DNA of 64,000 nucleotides from Bacteroidota bacterium (GTDB lineage Bacteria > Bacteroidota > Bacteroidia > UKL13-3): contig JAIXWD010000023.1 in NCBI GenBank assembly GCA_027482225.1, positions 1-64,000 on the forward strand, read 5' to 3'. Positions 1 to 9,212 of this stretch are shown piece after piece. A program made the position numbers and the translations under genes. Under the pieces are notes generated by a model. The model was not told the DNA's origin. It was given only the letters and a program-made list of their open reading frames with translations, and did not search any database. Position 1 is the stretch's first letter; every line of letters starts with the position of its first letter.

Positions 1-89
1 CATGTGCGTTTATGACTGCAAAAGATACAGCGTAAAACCCGACCCTTGGGGGAACACCCAATTGGATTAATTTTATAGCTCTTTTATTT
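1..89. other. Window edge, unassigned
   Basis: Two short plus-strand frames run in from the left edge and stop at 35 and 70, so the 3' end of a rightward gene could lie here. Neither tail is long enough to recognise. A weak hairpin (ttggg/cccaa, 46-61) follows the first stop. A minus-strand frame is also open across the same bases. I make no gene call. Confidence 0.3.
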
Positions 90-119
90 AAAAAAAAACA
101 CCATGCATATTGATGGTGT
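90..119 (-). terminator. Rho-independent terminator of the lpoB-COG3014 pair
   Basis: Perfect 7-bp stem ACACCAT/ATGGTGT with an 8-nt loop. Read on the minus strand it is followed by a run of eight or nine T (the A run at 90-98). It lies about 50 nt past the stop codon of the last gene, and there is no T run in the plus direction. Confidence 0.7.
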
Positions 120-166
120 ATGAGGTAATAGTAGATATTTTTCTATAATAGTTTAGAATTTGGTAT

Positions 167-1558
167 TTATTTAAATGAGCTAGAGTATCCTTTAAAATAT
201 GGTGATTGAAATACTTTGAAGGTGGTTTGATTTTCTTTTATTGAGAATTTAAATTTTAGTAGATCTTTTTCTACTTGAAAAATTGCTTGGTAATTACCAA
301 CTGGTAAATTAATTCTTGTATAATTTATTGTATTGGGTAATGTTTGCCAATTTCTTGTATCGGCTTGTTCGGACATTGCATTTATTACACTTAGAGTTGA
401 ACCAAGGGCGTCATTTTCTTTTCTTAATTTTGCGGCTACAGCCTGTTTAATTGCTAAACGAATGAGTGCTTCGCTCATTTCCTTCACCATCCTGTCTTGT
501 AAAGAGATATAAGCTATTTTATCAAGGTTCTGAACTAACTCAATATTTTGTTCAATTTGAAGACTATCAATTATTATTTTGGCTTTATCGTAAACTGTTT
601 CGCGGGAGATATATTTAGGAAATGCAACTCTAATTATTTTAAGATTAGATATAGACCTACTATCATCTCCTGCATAGAAAGGGAAATTTAAACCTAAGTC
701 CCAATTAGTGAAATTTACCCATCCATTTGAACCGGGTACGATTGTAAAATTTAAACTCCGTTGATCTTTTATTGGGCCAAATCCATTATTCCAAAATGTA
801 ACAAACGAGGATGTATTTTTAAATGATTCGATTGTGAATTGCTTTAAGTTGAATTGGGTTTGGTATTGAATAGCTTCTTCTTTGAAGCCAGTTAGTAATG
901 CTGTTCTTATTAAATCTTCTTTCAGTTGTTTAGGTACTGAAGTATTTAAATTGTTAGCATATTCTTCGTTATATATTTTATATGCGTTTCGGTAAGCTAT
1001 AAATGCACTGTTGTAATCTTTTTGGGCATCGTAAACAATACCTGTTAATAGAAATACAAAAGCATCGTTTTTGTATTTGTTTTTGCCTTTATAATAGTCG
1101 GTTATTTTGTCAAGTTTTAATTGCATGCGTTTACATTCTACTAATGCCTGATCTAATAAACCTTGTTGTAAATAATTGATTGTAGTATAGTAATGTACCA
1201 TTACTTTTTCGAAGTTTTCTCCTTCGTATGTTTGAATGGATGGATTAGTTATGAAAGAAACCGCTTTTAACCCTATATTTTTTTGATAATCTTCTATAAA
1301 ATAATCAGCTTGTTGAAAATATTTATTGCTTTCTTGAGGCTGATTGTTCATGAATAAAAGAGTTCCTTTATTAAGGAAGTAAAGTAACTGATTTCTTTTC
1401 TTCTTTTTTAGATTTCCATTGTCTAATATCTTTGAGGCATGCGCATAGTCTCCGCGGTAAATGCTATCCATTATTGCTTGATTCTTCTGATAATAGCTTG
1501 CACAGGCTGACAGCACAATAATTATCAACAAAATCAATAGATAATAAAATATCCGCAT
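167..1558 (-). CDS. COG3014-like TPR lipoprotein
   Basis: Exported lipoprotein of 463 residues. It starts with a hydrophobic signal and a lipobox ending LSAC, giving a lipidated Cys at about residue 19. The middle part (about 30-230) is helical and looks TPR-like. The C-terminal part is beta-rich and ends in a short 'NYQAIFQVEKDLLKFKFSI' type segment. Length, lipobox and position directly behind an LpoB-family gene fit the COG3014 family of uncharacterised lipoproteins, which often occurs with LpoB-type genes. The gap to the upstream gene is 21 nt, so the two are probably cotranscribed. Function is unknown; a role in cell-wall or envelope upkeep is inference from the partner. Confidence 0.65.
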   Translation of the reverse strand: MRIFYYLLILLIIIVLSACASYYQKNQAIMDSIYRGDYAHASKILDNGNLKKKKRNQLLYFLNKGTLLFMNNQPQESNKYFQQADYFIEDYQKNIGLKAVSFITNPSIQTYEGENFEKVMVHYYTTINYLQQGLLDQALVECKRMQLKLDKITDYYKGKNKYKNDAFVFLLTGIVYDAQKDYNSAFIAYRNAYKIYNEEYANNLNTSVPKQLKEDLIRTALLTGFKEEAIQYQTQFNLKQFTIESFKNTSSFVTFWNNGFGPIKDQRSLNFTIVPGSNGWVNFTNWDLGLNFPFYAGDDSRSISNLKIIRVAFPKYISRETVYDKAKIIIDSLQIEQNIELVQNLDKIAYISLQDRMVKEMSEALIRLAIKQAVAAKLRKENDALGSTLSVINAMSEQADTRNWQTLPNTINYTRINLPVGNYQAIFQVEKDLLKFKFSIKENQTTFKVFQSPYFKGYSSSFK

Positions 1559-1579
1559 AAAACTATTTTCTTGTAAGAG

Positions 1580-2167
1580 TTAGTTACGGATTGCTTTTTT
1601 AATTTTCTTATCTCCTATCCAAACTTTTTCATTTGTTTCGAGATCTGTTAATTCAAGATTAATTTGATAATAAACAGTTTTTTGATTTTTATGTTGGTCG
1701 ACAATTGAGCTGATTACTCCATTAATCATAAAATCGGCACCTTTCTCGCGTCCCCACTTTTTCTTGCTATCTTCACTAGAAAAAGTTTGTTGTTCGTTAC
1801 GTTCTTCACGCAATTGGTTTCGTTCTTCACCAGATTGTACAATAGAAACTGTGCCTGAATTGATGCTTGCTTTTTCAAGATCCTTAATAAAAGTTATAGG
1901 GTCTATTTGTTCAGATGACTTGTTTTTAATACTGCCTACAATTAACACTGGTTTACGGTTGTGCTTTTGTTCGAAATTAGTTCTCCATGCACCTGTTAAA
2001 ATTTGGGTAATCAACTCGTTAGCAACTAATCTTGAGTCGCTATCATTCCAACGTCCGCTAAGATCAGTTTGTTGGTTTGGATCAATACGAGTTACTTTAC
2101 GGTTAGCGCATGCTGTTGAAAAAATAAGACTTGCGGCAAGTGGTAATACAATTAATATGCGTTTCAT
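1580..2167 (-). CDS. lpoB: LpoB-family penicillin-binding protein activator lipoprotein
   Basis: Lipoprotein of 195 residues with a lipobox ending STAC. Right after the lipidated Cys comes the family hallmark LSGRWNDSDSRLVANE. The domain then shows 'RKPVLIVGSIKNKSSE', the LpoB/FlgO-like alpha/beta fold, and 'ADFMINGVISSIVD' near the C-terminus. In E. coli LpoB is an outer-membrane lipoprotein that activates the peptidoglycan synthase PBP1b; here the activation target is unknown. It is first in a two-gene minus-strand unit with a COG3014-like gene, and a terminator at 2232-2259 separates it from the cupredoxin gene upstream. Family assignment is firm; the exact partner is inference. Confidence 0.8.
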   Translation of the reverse strand: MKRILIVLPLAASLIFSTACANRKVTRIDPNQQTDLSGRWNDSDSRLVANELITQILTGAWRTNFEQKHNRKPVLIVGSIKNKSSEQIDPITFIKDLEKASINSGTVSIVQSGEERNQLREERNEQQTFSSEDSKKKWGREKGADFMINGVISSIVDQHKNQKTVYYQINLELTDLETNEKVWIGDKKIKKAIRN

Positions 2168-2231
2168 AATTTACTTTTTTTATTGATATGCAAATGCTGT
2201 TCCAAAATAATAAATTTAACTTCAATAAACT

Positions 2232-2259
2232 AAAAAAGGGAGTCGAAACTCCCTTTTTT
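2232..2259 (-). terminator. Terminator of the azurin-like gene
   Basis: Hairpin GGGAGT-cgaa-ACTCCC, flanked by A6 on the left and T6 on the right. It could work in both directions; its position 27 nt past the cupredoxin stop makes it the minus-strand terminator of that gene. It insulates the lpoB promoter region. Confidence 0.85.
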
Positions 2260-2285
2260 AATTACTAAATTGTTTAAAAGAAGTA

Positions 2286-2789
2286 TTATTCAACAATAAA
2301 CACTCCTTGCATTTTCATCCAGTGACCAGGATAAGTACAAATGTATGCATAAGTTCCTGCTTCTGAAGGAGCTGTGAATTCTACTGTTACTGTTGCACCT
2401 GGAGCTGCAACTGCTGAACCAGCTATTACATTTACATTTTGAGGATTAAAGTAGTTTTGATCTTTAAGGTTGATGCCTTCAGTAGCTACTTCTTTTTCTG
2501 CGCCTTGCTTAACAAAAACAATGTTATGTAGCATAGAAGCGTCAGTTCCTTGATTTGTTAAATTAACTTTTACAGTTGAGCCTGCTTTTACTTTAATTTC
2601 TTTGGTATCAAAGCTCATATCGGCCATGGTATTACCAACAGCATTAATTGTAAATTCTATTGTTTTGGGTGCTTCAGCTCCAATTGTAGCTTGGTTTGTA
2701 GCAGATGTTTCTGCAGTTTTGTTTGAATTAGAATCTCCGCAAGCATAAATTAATGCTAATGCTAATGAGGTGATGATGATTTTTTTCAT
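2286..2789 (-). CDS. Azurin/plastocyanin-family copper lipoprotein
   Basis: Type-1 copper protein of 167 residues carried as a lipoprotein (lipobox IYAC, Cys17). The cupredoxin domain spans about residues 45-167. All four likely copper ligands are visible: His88 in 'MLHNIVF', and Cys151, His156 and Met160 in 'CTYPGHWMKMQG'. The C, +5 His, +9 Met spacing is the same as in azurin. Such proteins carry electrons in the periplasm, for example to cytochrome oxidases or peroxidases; the partner is not in this window. It lies 55 nt after the AsmA gene and ends at its own terminator. The low-complexity linker after the lipid Cys is rich in T, A, S and N, as usual for a tether. Confidence 0.85.
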   Translation of the reverse strand: MKKIIITSLALALIYACGDSNSNKTAETSATNQATIGAEAPKTIEFTINAVGNTMADMSFDTKEIKVKAGSTVKVNLTNQGTDASMLHNIVFVKQGAEKEVATEGINLKDQNYFNPQNVNVIAGSAVAAPGATVTVEFTAPSEAGTYAYICTYPGHWMKMQGVFIVE

Positions 2790-2844
2790 TTTGTTTTATG
2801 TTTAAGTTGATTAGCATTAATAACAAACCAATGTCTATTAAAGT

Positions 2845-5559
2845 TTATGGCTTCTTAAATATTCCTTGTAATTTTTTCTTTGCTTCTTGTTCAGCCTGTT
2901 TTTTTAGTCTTTCTTTTTCTTCGGCAGCTTTTTCTTCAGCTTCTTTTTTTAATCGATCAGCTTCAGCTTGTGCTTTGAGTTTTGCATTATCAGTTTCGGA
3001 TTTAAGTTTAGCTAACGATTCTTTTCTTAACCTATCTGCCTCTGCTTTAGCCTTTTCTGCCTCTGCTTTTGCTTTATCTTCTAATATTTTCCTCTGTTTA
3101 TTAAGTTCATCAGTTGCCTGGTTTTTTAATGAGTTAGCTTGTTGCTTGCCAATGTTTGCTAAATTGGTTGTGATTTTGGGTTCGGAAAATGTTCCTAGAA
3201 TATTTAAAGCCACATTAACGTTTTCATCCATTTTGATACTTGAACCAGTTTTATCATTTATTGCTGTTAATGCGGTTTCTAAAGCTGTATTAACTGCTCC
3301 AAGTTCAGATCTTTTAATGTCAATTAAACCTTTATAGTCTATTGTTTGATTTATTCCTGTATAACCTGATAGATTCATGATTTTTCCTGCCAGATATACA
3401 TCAAAAGGTTCTGTGTATATTCTTCCATTTTCCACTTTGTATGCTAAAGATGCATTTCTCAGTCCAACGCTTCTGTATTTATCATTTTTTAATACATCGG
3501 CTATATTATTGAATAACTTTACGTCTTTAATTTCTGCATTGGGAATTGTTAAAATACCATTTGCAAATAAGGTAGAGTAATTTGGATTTAAGTGTTTATC
3601 AAGTGTTGATGATAAAGTTAAGCTGGTTGAAAATGTACCAAATATGTTTTCGGCTATAGGCGCTAATTTTTTTATTGTATTAAATGTTTTAAATGCTTTC
3701 TGGATATCGAGGTTATTGATTCCCAAATCAATTTTTATTGATGGTTTGTTTGGGGAGGTTGTTTCGTAGAAACCATCCATTTTTATGCTGGAACCAAGTG
3801 TGTTTAGAATAACATTGTTAAATGATAACTTTTGATTTTGAACTATTAATCCTCCTGTAAAATTGGTAATATCAATGTTGGAAAATAAAAACTGTTTGAT
3901 GTTGCTGTTAAATTCAAAATCAATATTAGCTGGTATTTCTGGCGCTAACAATGATGAGGTGTCTTCAGGTGTTTGTGGGTTACCCTTAGATTCTGATGAA
4001 ATAAATTGATTTGCATCAATCGTGTTTGAGTTTAAATTCAATTTACCATTTAAAATTCCATTATTAAACATGTATGCGAAGAAGTTACTTAATTCACCAC
4101 TTATTTTCATGTCGCTTTTACCTACTTGAGCATCAAATGATTTGAGTGCAACTAATTTCGGTGAGAAGCTTAAATGTGCTTGACTAAGATTAAATCCTTG
4201 TGGTAAATCTTTTGACTTGTATGTTATACTTTGGGCTAATATCTCACCATTAGCATTAAATGATTCGTAATTCTGTTTTTCGATATCTGAAATTTTACCA
4301 ATGGCAGTTACATCAGCTATGATGATACCAGAAAGTCTCATTCCGTTTTCTAAAGGAGCAATTTTATTTAAATTGTTTAAGTTGATTTTGCCTTTTAACC
4401 ATGAGTCTATATATGGATCTTTCATGATGTTATTGGCTATTAGTTTCGCGTCAAATGCATCACCAACTATATCCATGTGAAATTTACTAAGATTAATTGT
4501 TGTGTTATTTAATTGACCGTTATTGTTGGTTACAGCTAGTTTCATTTGAATATCCTTTACAGGAATAGGTAAAGCTGGGTATTGAAACATGGCATTACTG
4601 ACGATTGCGTTGAATGCAAAAGCTGGAAGTGTTTTTTCGCTGTAAGTTCCTTTGGCAAATCCGTTGAATGCTAATGTTCCTGCAGTTTTTACATCAGCAA
4701 AGTTTTCTGAATATGCACCAGGTACTAGGGATAAAAAACTTTTGAATGAGGCGTTTTCTGCACCATACTTTATGTCCATTAAAATATCTTTGTTAAGCAT
4801 CTGAATGAAGCCTTCAAAGTTAAATACAAGTTCGTTTAGTGATATTGAATTCTCTTTAAAAGTATATCTCATTTCAGGCATGTTCATATCTAGTTTAACA
4901 TTAATACCTGTATTTACTTTTCTTAAATATGTTATACCACCATATACTAAATCGAACTGTTTTATGCTTGACAATATGTTTAATTCGAAAATATCTTGTG
5001 TAAAATCGCCTATCATATCATAATCCATACCTGTTAAATGAGTATTGATACCCATTACTTTGTCATTGTATGCAATATTTGCATTGTTTATCTTTAGCTT
5101 TTTAAGGCTTATATTAAATTTTGTTTGCGCTGTATCTGTATTTTGATTTTTTGAGGAGTCTGACTTGGTTATATCCCAATTTGTTTTGCCGTTAGCTAAA
5201 ACTTTAGCATTTATTACTGGAGACTCGACTAGTATTTTTCTTATTATGATTTGCTCTCCATTAATTACACTCATTACATCAACTGTTGCTTCTAAATTAT
5301 CCCAAGAAATAAGTGTATCTCCTTCAAAATCATTAATGCCAATTACGCTTAAATCTTTTATGTTTATTGTAAAGTTTGGGAAGTTTTTGATCAAGCTTAA
5401 ACCAATATTATTATTGAAATTTACAGTTGCATTGATACTTTTATTGGCTTGTTGCTTAATTAAATCTACTAGCTTGTCTTTAAAAAAGAAAGGAACAATG
5501 ATTAATGTAGCGATAATGATACCAATAATAATGGTGATGGATATGATTAGTTTTTTCAT
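2845..5559 (-). CDS. AsmA-family envelope protein
   Basis: Large protein of 904 residues. An N-terminal membrane helix (about 5-28) is followed by an AsmA N-terminal domain ('FPNFTINIKDLSVIG'), a long beta-rich repeat body, and the AsmA C-terminal domain (about 600-770, 'GTFSTSLTLSSTLDKHLNPNY'). The last 100 residues are a Lys/Glu/Ala coiled coil, a common tail in Bacteroidota members. AsmA-like proteins are thought to bridge inner and outer membrane and help lipid transport; that is family knowledge from proteobacterial members. A -7-like TAACTTTG lies 27 nt upstream of the start without a clear -33 box. The charged tail creates long spurious open frames on the opposite strand. Confidence 0.85.
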   Translation of the reverse strand: MKKLIISITIIIGIIIATLIIVPFFFKDKLVDLIKQQANKSINATVNFNNNIGLSLIKNFPNFTINIKDLSVIGINDFEGDTLISWDNLEATVDVMSVINGEQIIIRKILVESPVINAKVLANGKTNWDITKSDSSKNQNTDTAQTKFNISLKKLKINNANIAYNDKVMGINTHLTGMDYDMIGDFTQDIFELNILSSIKQFDLVYGGITYLRKVNTGINVKLDMNMPEMRYTFKENSISLNELVFNFEGFIQMLNKDILMDIKYGAENASFKSFLSLVPGAYSENFADVKTAGTLAFNGFAKGTYSEKTLPAFAFNAIVSNAMFQYPALPIPVKDIQMKLAVTNNNGQLNNTTINLSKFHMDIVGDAFDAKLIANNIMKDPYIDSWLKGKINLNNLNKIAPLENGMRLSGIIIADVTAIGKISDIEKQNYESFNANGEILAQSITYKSKDLPQGFNLSQAHLSFSPKLVALKSFDAQVGKSDMKISGELSNFFAYMFNNGILNGKLNLNSNTIDANQFISSESKGNPQTPEDTSSLLAPEIPANIDFEFNSNIKQFLFSNIDITNFTGGLIVQNQKLSFNNVILNTLGSSIKMDGFYETTSPNKPSIKIDLGINNLDIQKAFKTFNTIKKLAPIAENIFGTFSTSLTLSSTLDKHLNPNYSTLFANGILTIPNAEIKDVKLFNNIADVLKNDKYRSVGLRNASLAYKVENGRIYTEPFDVYLAGKIMNLSGYTGINQTIDYKGLIDIKRSELGAVNTALETALTAINDKTGSSIKMDENVNVALNILGTFSEPKITTNLANIGKQQANSLKNQATDELNKQRKILEDKAKAEAEKAKAEADRLRKESLAKLKSETDNAKLKAQAEADRLKKEAEEKAAEEKERLKKQAEQEAKKKLQGIFKKP

Positions 5560-6102
5560 AATTGTTTAGCATAATTACTTCTAAGCAAAGTTAATAAAGT
5601 ATATGATGTAAATAGCTTGTTTATAATTTGTTTAATTATAAGATATTTTACGTTCTTTTTCTATCAAGATTATTTGATATTAAAGAAATGACAATTGTTT
5701 ATTTTAAAGAAACAATCTTGATAAATTTTAACATATTAAATGCAATAAGTGCTAATGATTTTATTAAATTATCGAAGGATAATGTTATTGTTATATTCGT
5801 TATTATTGTTTTACATATATTCAATATAATTTAAGTATAGTTTTTGATTGCTATTATTAAAGAGTGTATTTTTTTAGTACTTTTTATACTTAAATGTTAT
5901 ACTAATATAATTTACTAATTGAAGCGTTAAGATTCGTTATAATTCGTCATTATTTTAATAAGTCTTGTAATGAAGAGGAGATTACCAAAAGAGTATCTTT
6001 GGTTCCTTTGAGCAATAAAGTAAAGGTACTAAAGAAATTGAATTAAATAAAAAATTAAAACGAATTAATAATCAGTTAGAGTTTAATAAACCTTAGCGAT
6101 TA
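5560..6102. other. Gene-free AT-rich gap
   Basis: Very AT-rich stretch between the 3' end of the DUF2027 gene and the start of the AsmA gene. It probably holds the AsmA promoter (TAACTTTG on the minus strand at 5586-5593). A 68-codon plus-strand frame starts with TTG and has no coding character. A short plus-strand frame near 5955-6095 reads like a broken helical peptide with one in-frame stop, possibly a gene remnant. No terminator is clear. Confidence 0.5.
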
Positions 6103-7041
6103 TTATCTAAACCATACTTCTGTAGCCCCCCCACCATATAGCAGGTTATCAGCATCTGCGTATCTCTCTACTAATTCTTTTTGAGATGATAAATAGTTTT
6201 TTATTTTATTTTTAAGAAAATGATTTCCAACTCCGTGAATGAAGATAATGCTTTTAATTTTGTGAACATGTGCCATTTCTAATGATTGTGCAAATGCATT
6301 CATTTGTAAATCTAATATTTCTTGTGCACCCAGTATGTAAATGTTTTCAGCCAAATTTTCGGCATGTAAATCTATAACTTGATTAGGCTTATCTTTTATA
6401 TTAATTGTATTTTTTGATTTAGTTGCAATTGGTTCTGTGAAATCTTTTTCTTGAAGTTTTTTAAGTGACAGAGATGTTACATCGTTATCTAATCTTATGG
6501 TGTATGCTTGCTTTCCTAAAAAATAGCATTGTTTGAATGATGCATGAAACTCTTTGGCATTTAGTCTAACTTTTTTTACTAGAGTATTGATTGATTTAAA
6601 TTCTTCATTAATAGGAGTAATAACAAATGTGAACTCGGGCCATTTGTTAAACTGTTCAATATTAAAAATTCCAATCGATTTATTGGTCTCCAACTCAACA
6701 TTAATCTGATGTTTTAGTTGCTGATTTTCGTATACAGCAACCATAATCCAATCAGCATCACTATTGTGAATCTTTAGGTCAAGTTTATCATCATTTATTC
6801 TATCAAAAGCAATGTGAATACCATGATGAATTTTGATGTATTTAGGTTTAACAGTAATGGATTTTTCGTCTTCTTGTTTAGGCTTGTTAAGAATATCATT
6901 AATCTTTACTACTTCATTTATCAAAACTGGAATTTCAAAGTCATCTTCAATGGTTACGCCTGCTGTATTGCCTTTAATACTGGTAACAATACCCTGCATA
7001 TCTTCATTAATAAATTTCACTTTATCACCCAGCTTTATCAT
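6103..7041 (-). CDS. DUF2027 protein with C-terminal Smr domain
   Basis: Cytosolic protein of 312 residues. The start 'MIKLGDKVKFINEDMQGIVTSIKG' is a small SH3-like barrel typical of DUF2027. A beta-rich middle domain follows. The end is an Smr domain beginning 'VIDLHAENL' (about 223) and carrying the characteristic 'IIFIHGVGNH' with the HGxG motif. Smr domains are nucleases in MutS2 and related proteins; activity in the DUF2027 family has not been shown to my knowledge. It is last in the rseP - unknown - DUF2027 run with a 6-nt gap. Members of this architecture are widespread in Bacteroidota. Confidence 0.85.
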   Translation of the reverse strand: MIKLGDKVKFINEDMQGIVTSIKGNTAGVTIEDDFEIPVLINEVVKINDILNKPKQEDEKSITVKPKYIKIHHGIHIAFDRINDDKLDLKIHNSDADWIMVAVYENQQLKHQINVELETNKSIGIFNIEQFNKWPEFTFVITPINEEFKSINTLVKKVRLNAKEFHASFKQCYFLGKQAYTIRLDNDVTSLSLKKLQEKDFTEPIATKSKNTINIKDKPNQVIDLHAENLAENIYILGAQEILDLQMNAFAQSLEMAHVHKIKSIIFIHGVGNHFLKNKIKNYLSSQKELVERYADADNLLYGGGATEVWFR

Positions 7042-7047
7042 TGTTAT

Positions 7048-7776
7048 TTATTTAATTGCTGATTGCAATATTTCTTTTAGCTTTTGAGCCATTTCAGCCA
7101 AGTATTTTTCGCTGATATTCTTGATGTTATTTTCACCACCTGCATCTAATATTAGCGTTTCTGCAAGTACTAATTTCCCTTTATTATCCCACAAATTATA
7201 ATGCATTACATAAGAGCGTTTATATTCTTGTTTCATCCACTCGATGGTGTTTTTATTTGAAGTATTAATTTCAAATTGTGTGATGTAAAGGATATAATCG
7301 TGTTTATGTTTTTTATATAAACTAGCGTGCAGATTTGGGTCTTGAATCTCGGCTACCATTGTGGATGTATCGTTTACATAAAAAGTTTGGTTTTTATTTT
7401 TTTTACGGAATAAATTACTGCTAAATAATCCTTTATTTTTGCTTATGGCATTGCTTTCGTAATATTGCGAAGCAGCATATACTCTTTTTAAATCTTCTTC
7501 GCCATTTAAACTAGTTGCTGATAGTAAACTTACCGCATCAAATGATGCTAATATTTGGTGATATACATTTGATTCTAAATTTCCGCGCATTAAGTTACGT
7601 AATTTTGGTTCATCAAGTCTGCTATAACGCGCAAGGTCAGCATCTGCATCGCTAAAGTACAACATGCTAGGGTATGGCACTACCAATATTTTTTTGTTTG
7701 ATTTAGTGCTATCAGATTGAGCAATTGCAGGTACACTAAATAAAAAAATGATGATTAATAAAATATTATTTTTCAT
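7048..7776 (-). CDS. Exported protein of unknown function
   Basis: Protein of 242 residues with a clear signal peptide ending 'VPAIAQS', so probably periplasmic. I do not recognise a domain. Visible features are 'ILVVPYPSMLYFSDADADLAR', a basic stretch 'FRKKNKNQ' and a C-terminal helix 'YLAEMAQKLKEILQSAIK'. It lies 2 nt downstream of rseP and 6 nt upstream of the DUF2027 gene, so it is almost certainly cotranscribed with the protease. A role in envelope biology is inference from signal peptide and operon only. Confidence 0.7.
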   Translation of the reverse strand: MKNNILLIIIFLFSVPAIAQSDSTKSNKKILVVPYPSMLYFSDADADLARYSRLDEPKLRNLMRGNLESNVYHQILASFDAVSLLSATSLNGEEDLKRVYAASQYYESNAISKNKGLFSSNLFRKKNKNQTFYVNDTSTMVAEIQDPNLHASLYKKHKHDYILYITQFEINTSNKNTIEWMKQEYKRSYVMHYNLWDNKGKLVLAETLILDAGGENNIKNISEKYLAEMAQKLKEILQSAIK

Positions 7777-7778
7777 AC

Positions 7779-9104
7779 CTATTTGATGAATAGTCCAATG
7801 ATGTCGTTACCGAAAATCAGCACCATTAATGTAAGTAAAATTACCATACCAACTGTTTGAATACGCTCCATTGCTTTTGTGCTTAATGGTTTTCCAGTAA
7901 TCATTTCAATTAATAATAAAACAACATGTCCTCCATCTAATGCTGGAATAGGAAGAATATTCATAAATGCTAAACCTAAAGATATTAAAGCAGTAAATAA
8001 CCAGAATCTACTCCAAATCCATTCTCCGCCATAAAACTTAGCGATACCAATTGGACCTTGAACTGCTTTATTTGCAGGGATATCTCCACTAAAAATTTTA
8101 CCCCAACCTTTTACTTGTAAGTTGATGGTTTCAACAGCTTTATTTACTCCTTTGGGGAATGATTCCAACAAGCCAAATTTTAATGAATCGTATGCTATTC
8201 CAATTGGGTTTGGAGTAACTCCAATTTTACCATCAGAAGTAATATCTATTGGCATAATCATGGTATCAATTCCACGCAACACAGAAATTTGAGCTTGTTT
8301 CCCTGATTCAATTTTTAATGCTTCCTGTAGTTGGTCGAAGAATATTACAGTATTTGAATTAACCGCAAGTAATACATCACCTTTTTTTATTCCTGCTTTT
8401 TCTGCTGGAAATCCGCTTACTGTTTCTTCTATATTGTATTTAAATCGGGGAGTTAAAAATTCTGCTTTTTTTGAAGATGTAAACTTTCGTGTAAAATCTT
8501 TCGATAATGTAATTTGTGTATCTACTCCATTTCTTTCAACTGTATATGTTGTAACATCAGCCAATAACTCTTCGCTACTTAATGCATTCTCGAAATATTT
8601 AATTTCTTTTCCATTAACAGATTTCAATTTATCACCTGTTTTAAAGCCAGATTCTTTAGCTAAATCAGAAGCAACAACTCCATATTCCAATGAACTGTTT
8701 AAGGTGTATTTTTCACCATATGTATATGATATCAATGCGAAAATAACTATACCCGTTATTATATTCATTACCACACCACCAATCATAACGATTAAACGTT
8801 GCCAAGCGGGTTTGCTTCTGAATTCCCATGCTTCGGCAGGTTTGTTCATTTGCTCGCTATCCATACTTTCGTCAATCATTCCAGCTATTTTTACATATCC
8901 GCCAAGTGGTAACCAGCCAATACCATATTCTGTTTCACCAATTTTTATACTGAATAATTTCTTACCCCAAGCATCAAAAAACAAATAAAATTTTTCTACC
9001 TTAATACCAAAAGCCCGAGCAGCCCAAAAATGACCAAGTTCGTGTAAGATAACCAGTATTGAAATGCCCGCAATAAGTTGGGCTGCCATAATTAATCCTT
9101 GCAT
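7779..9104 (-). CDS. rseP: Site-2 zinc metalloprotease RseP
   Basis: Inner-membrane intramembrane protease of 441 residues. The zinc motif HELGH is at residues 21-25 in the first membrane helix, and the second ligand motif 'PALDGG' has its Asp at residue 390. Two PDZ domains lie between, with segments 'ASDLAKESGFKTGDKLKSVNG' and 'PAEKAGIKKGDVLLAVNS'. RseP cleaves anti-sigma factors and leftover signal peptides in E. coli; substrates here are unknown. It follows dxr by 108 nt, a linkage found in many bacteria, and is followed tightly by two further genes. Length is normal for the family. Confidence 0.95.
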   Translation of the reverse strand: MQGLIMAAQLIAGISILVILHELGHFWAARAFGIKVEKFYLFFDAWGKKLFSIKIGETEYGIGWLPLGGYVKIAGMIDESMDSEQMNKPAEAWEFRSKPAWQRLIVMIGGVVMNIITGIVIFALISYTYGEKYTLNSSLEYGVVASDLAKESGFKTGDKLKSVNGKEIKYFENALSSEELLADVTTYTVERNGVDTQITLSKDFTRKFTSSKKAEFLTPRFKYNIEETVSGFPAEKAGIKKGDVLLAVNSNTVIFFDQLQEALKIESGKQAQISVLRGIDTMIMPIDITSDGKIGVTPNPIGIAYDSLKFGLLESFPKGVNKAVETINLQVKGWGKIFSGDIPANKAVQGPIGIAKFYGGEWIWSRFWLFTALISLGLAFMNILPIPALDGGHVVLLLIEMITGKPLSTKAMERIQTVGMVILLTLMVLIFGNDIIGLFIK

Positions 9105-9212
9105 GTATTTTTAAGTATTATATTAATGTTTGTTAAAAATTACCGAGGTGCGAAAATAAGCTATTCGGGTCACAGATTGTAGCAAAGTTTGAATCAAATT
9201 AACGGAGAGAGT

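Noticed and set aside
2-70. Plus-strand 22-codon frame at the left edge ending 'DPWGNTQLD'
   Set aside because: Could be the tail of a rightward gene, but two other frames over the same bases are equally plausible, so not called as CDS.
2798-3337. 179-codon plus-strand frame rich in Ser, Phe and Ala
   Set aside because: Antisense of the Lys/Glu/Ala coiled coil at the AsmA C-terminus, which keeps the opposite frame open by codon bias.
5628-5834. 68-codon plus-strand frame in the AT-rich gap
   Set aside because: TTG start, extreme Ile/Asn/Phe composition from AT-rich DNA, no signal or domain.
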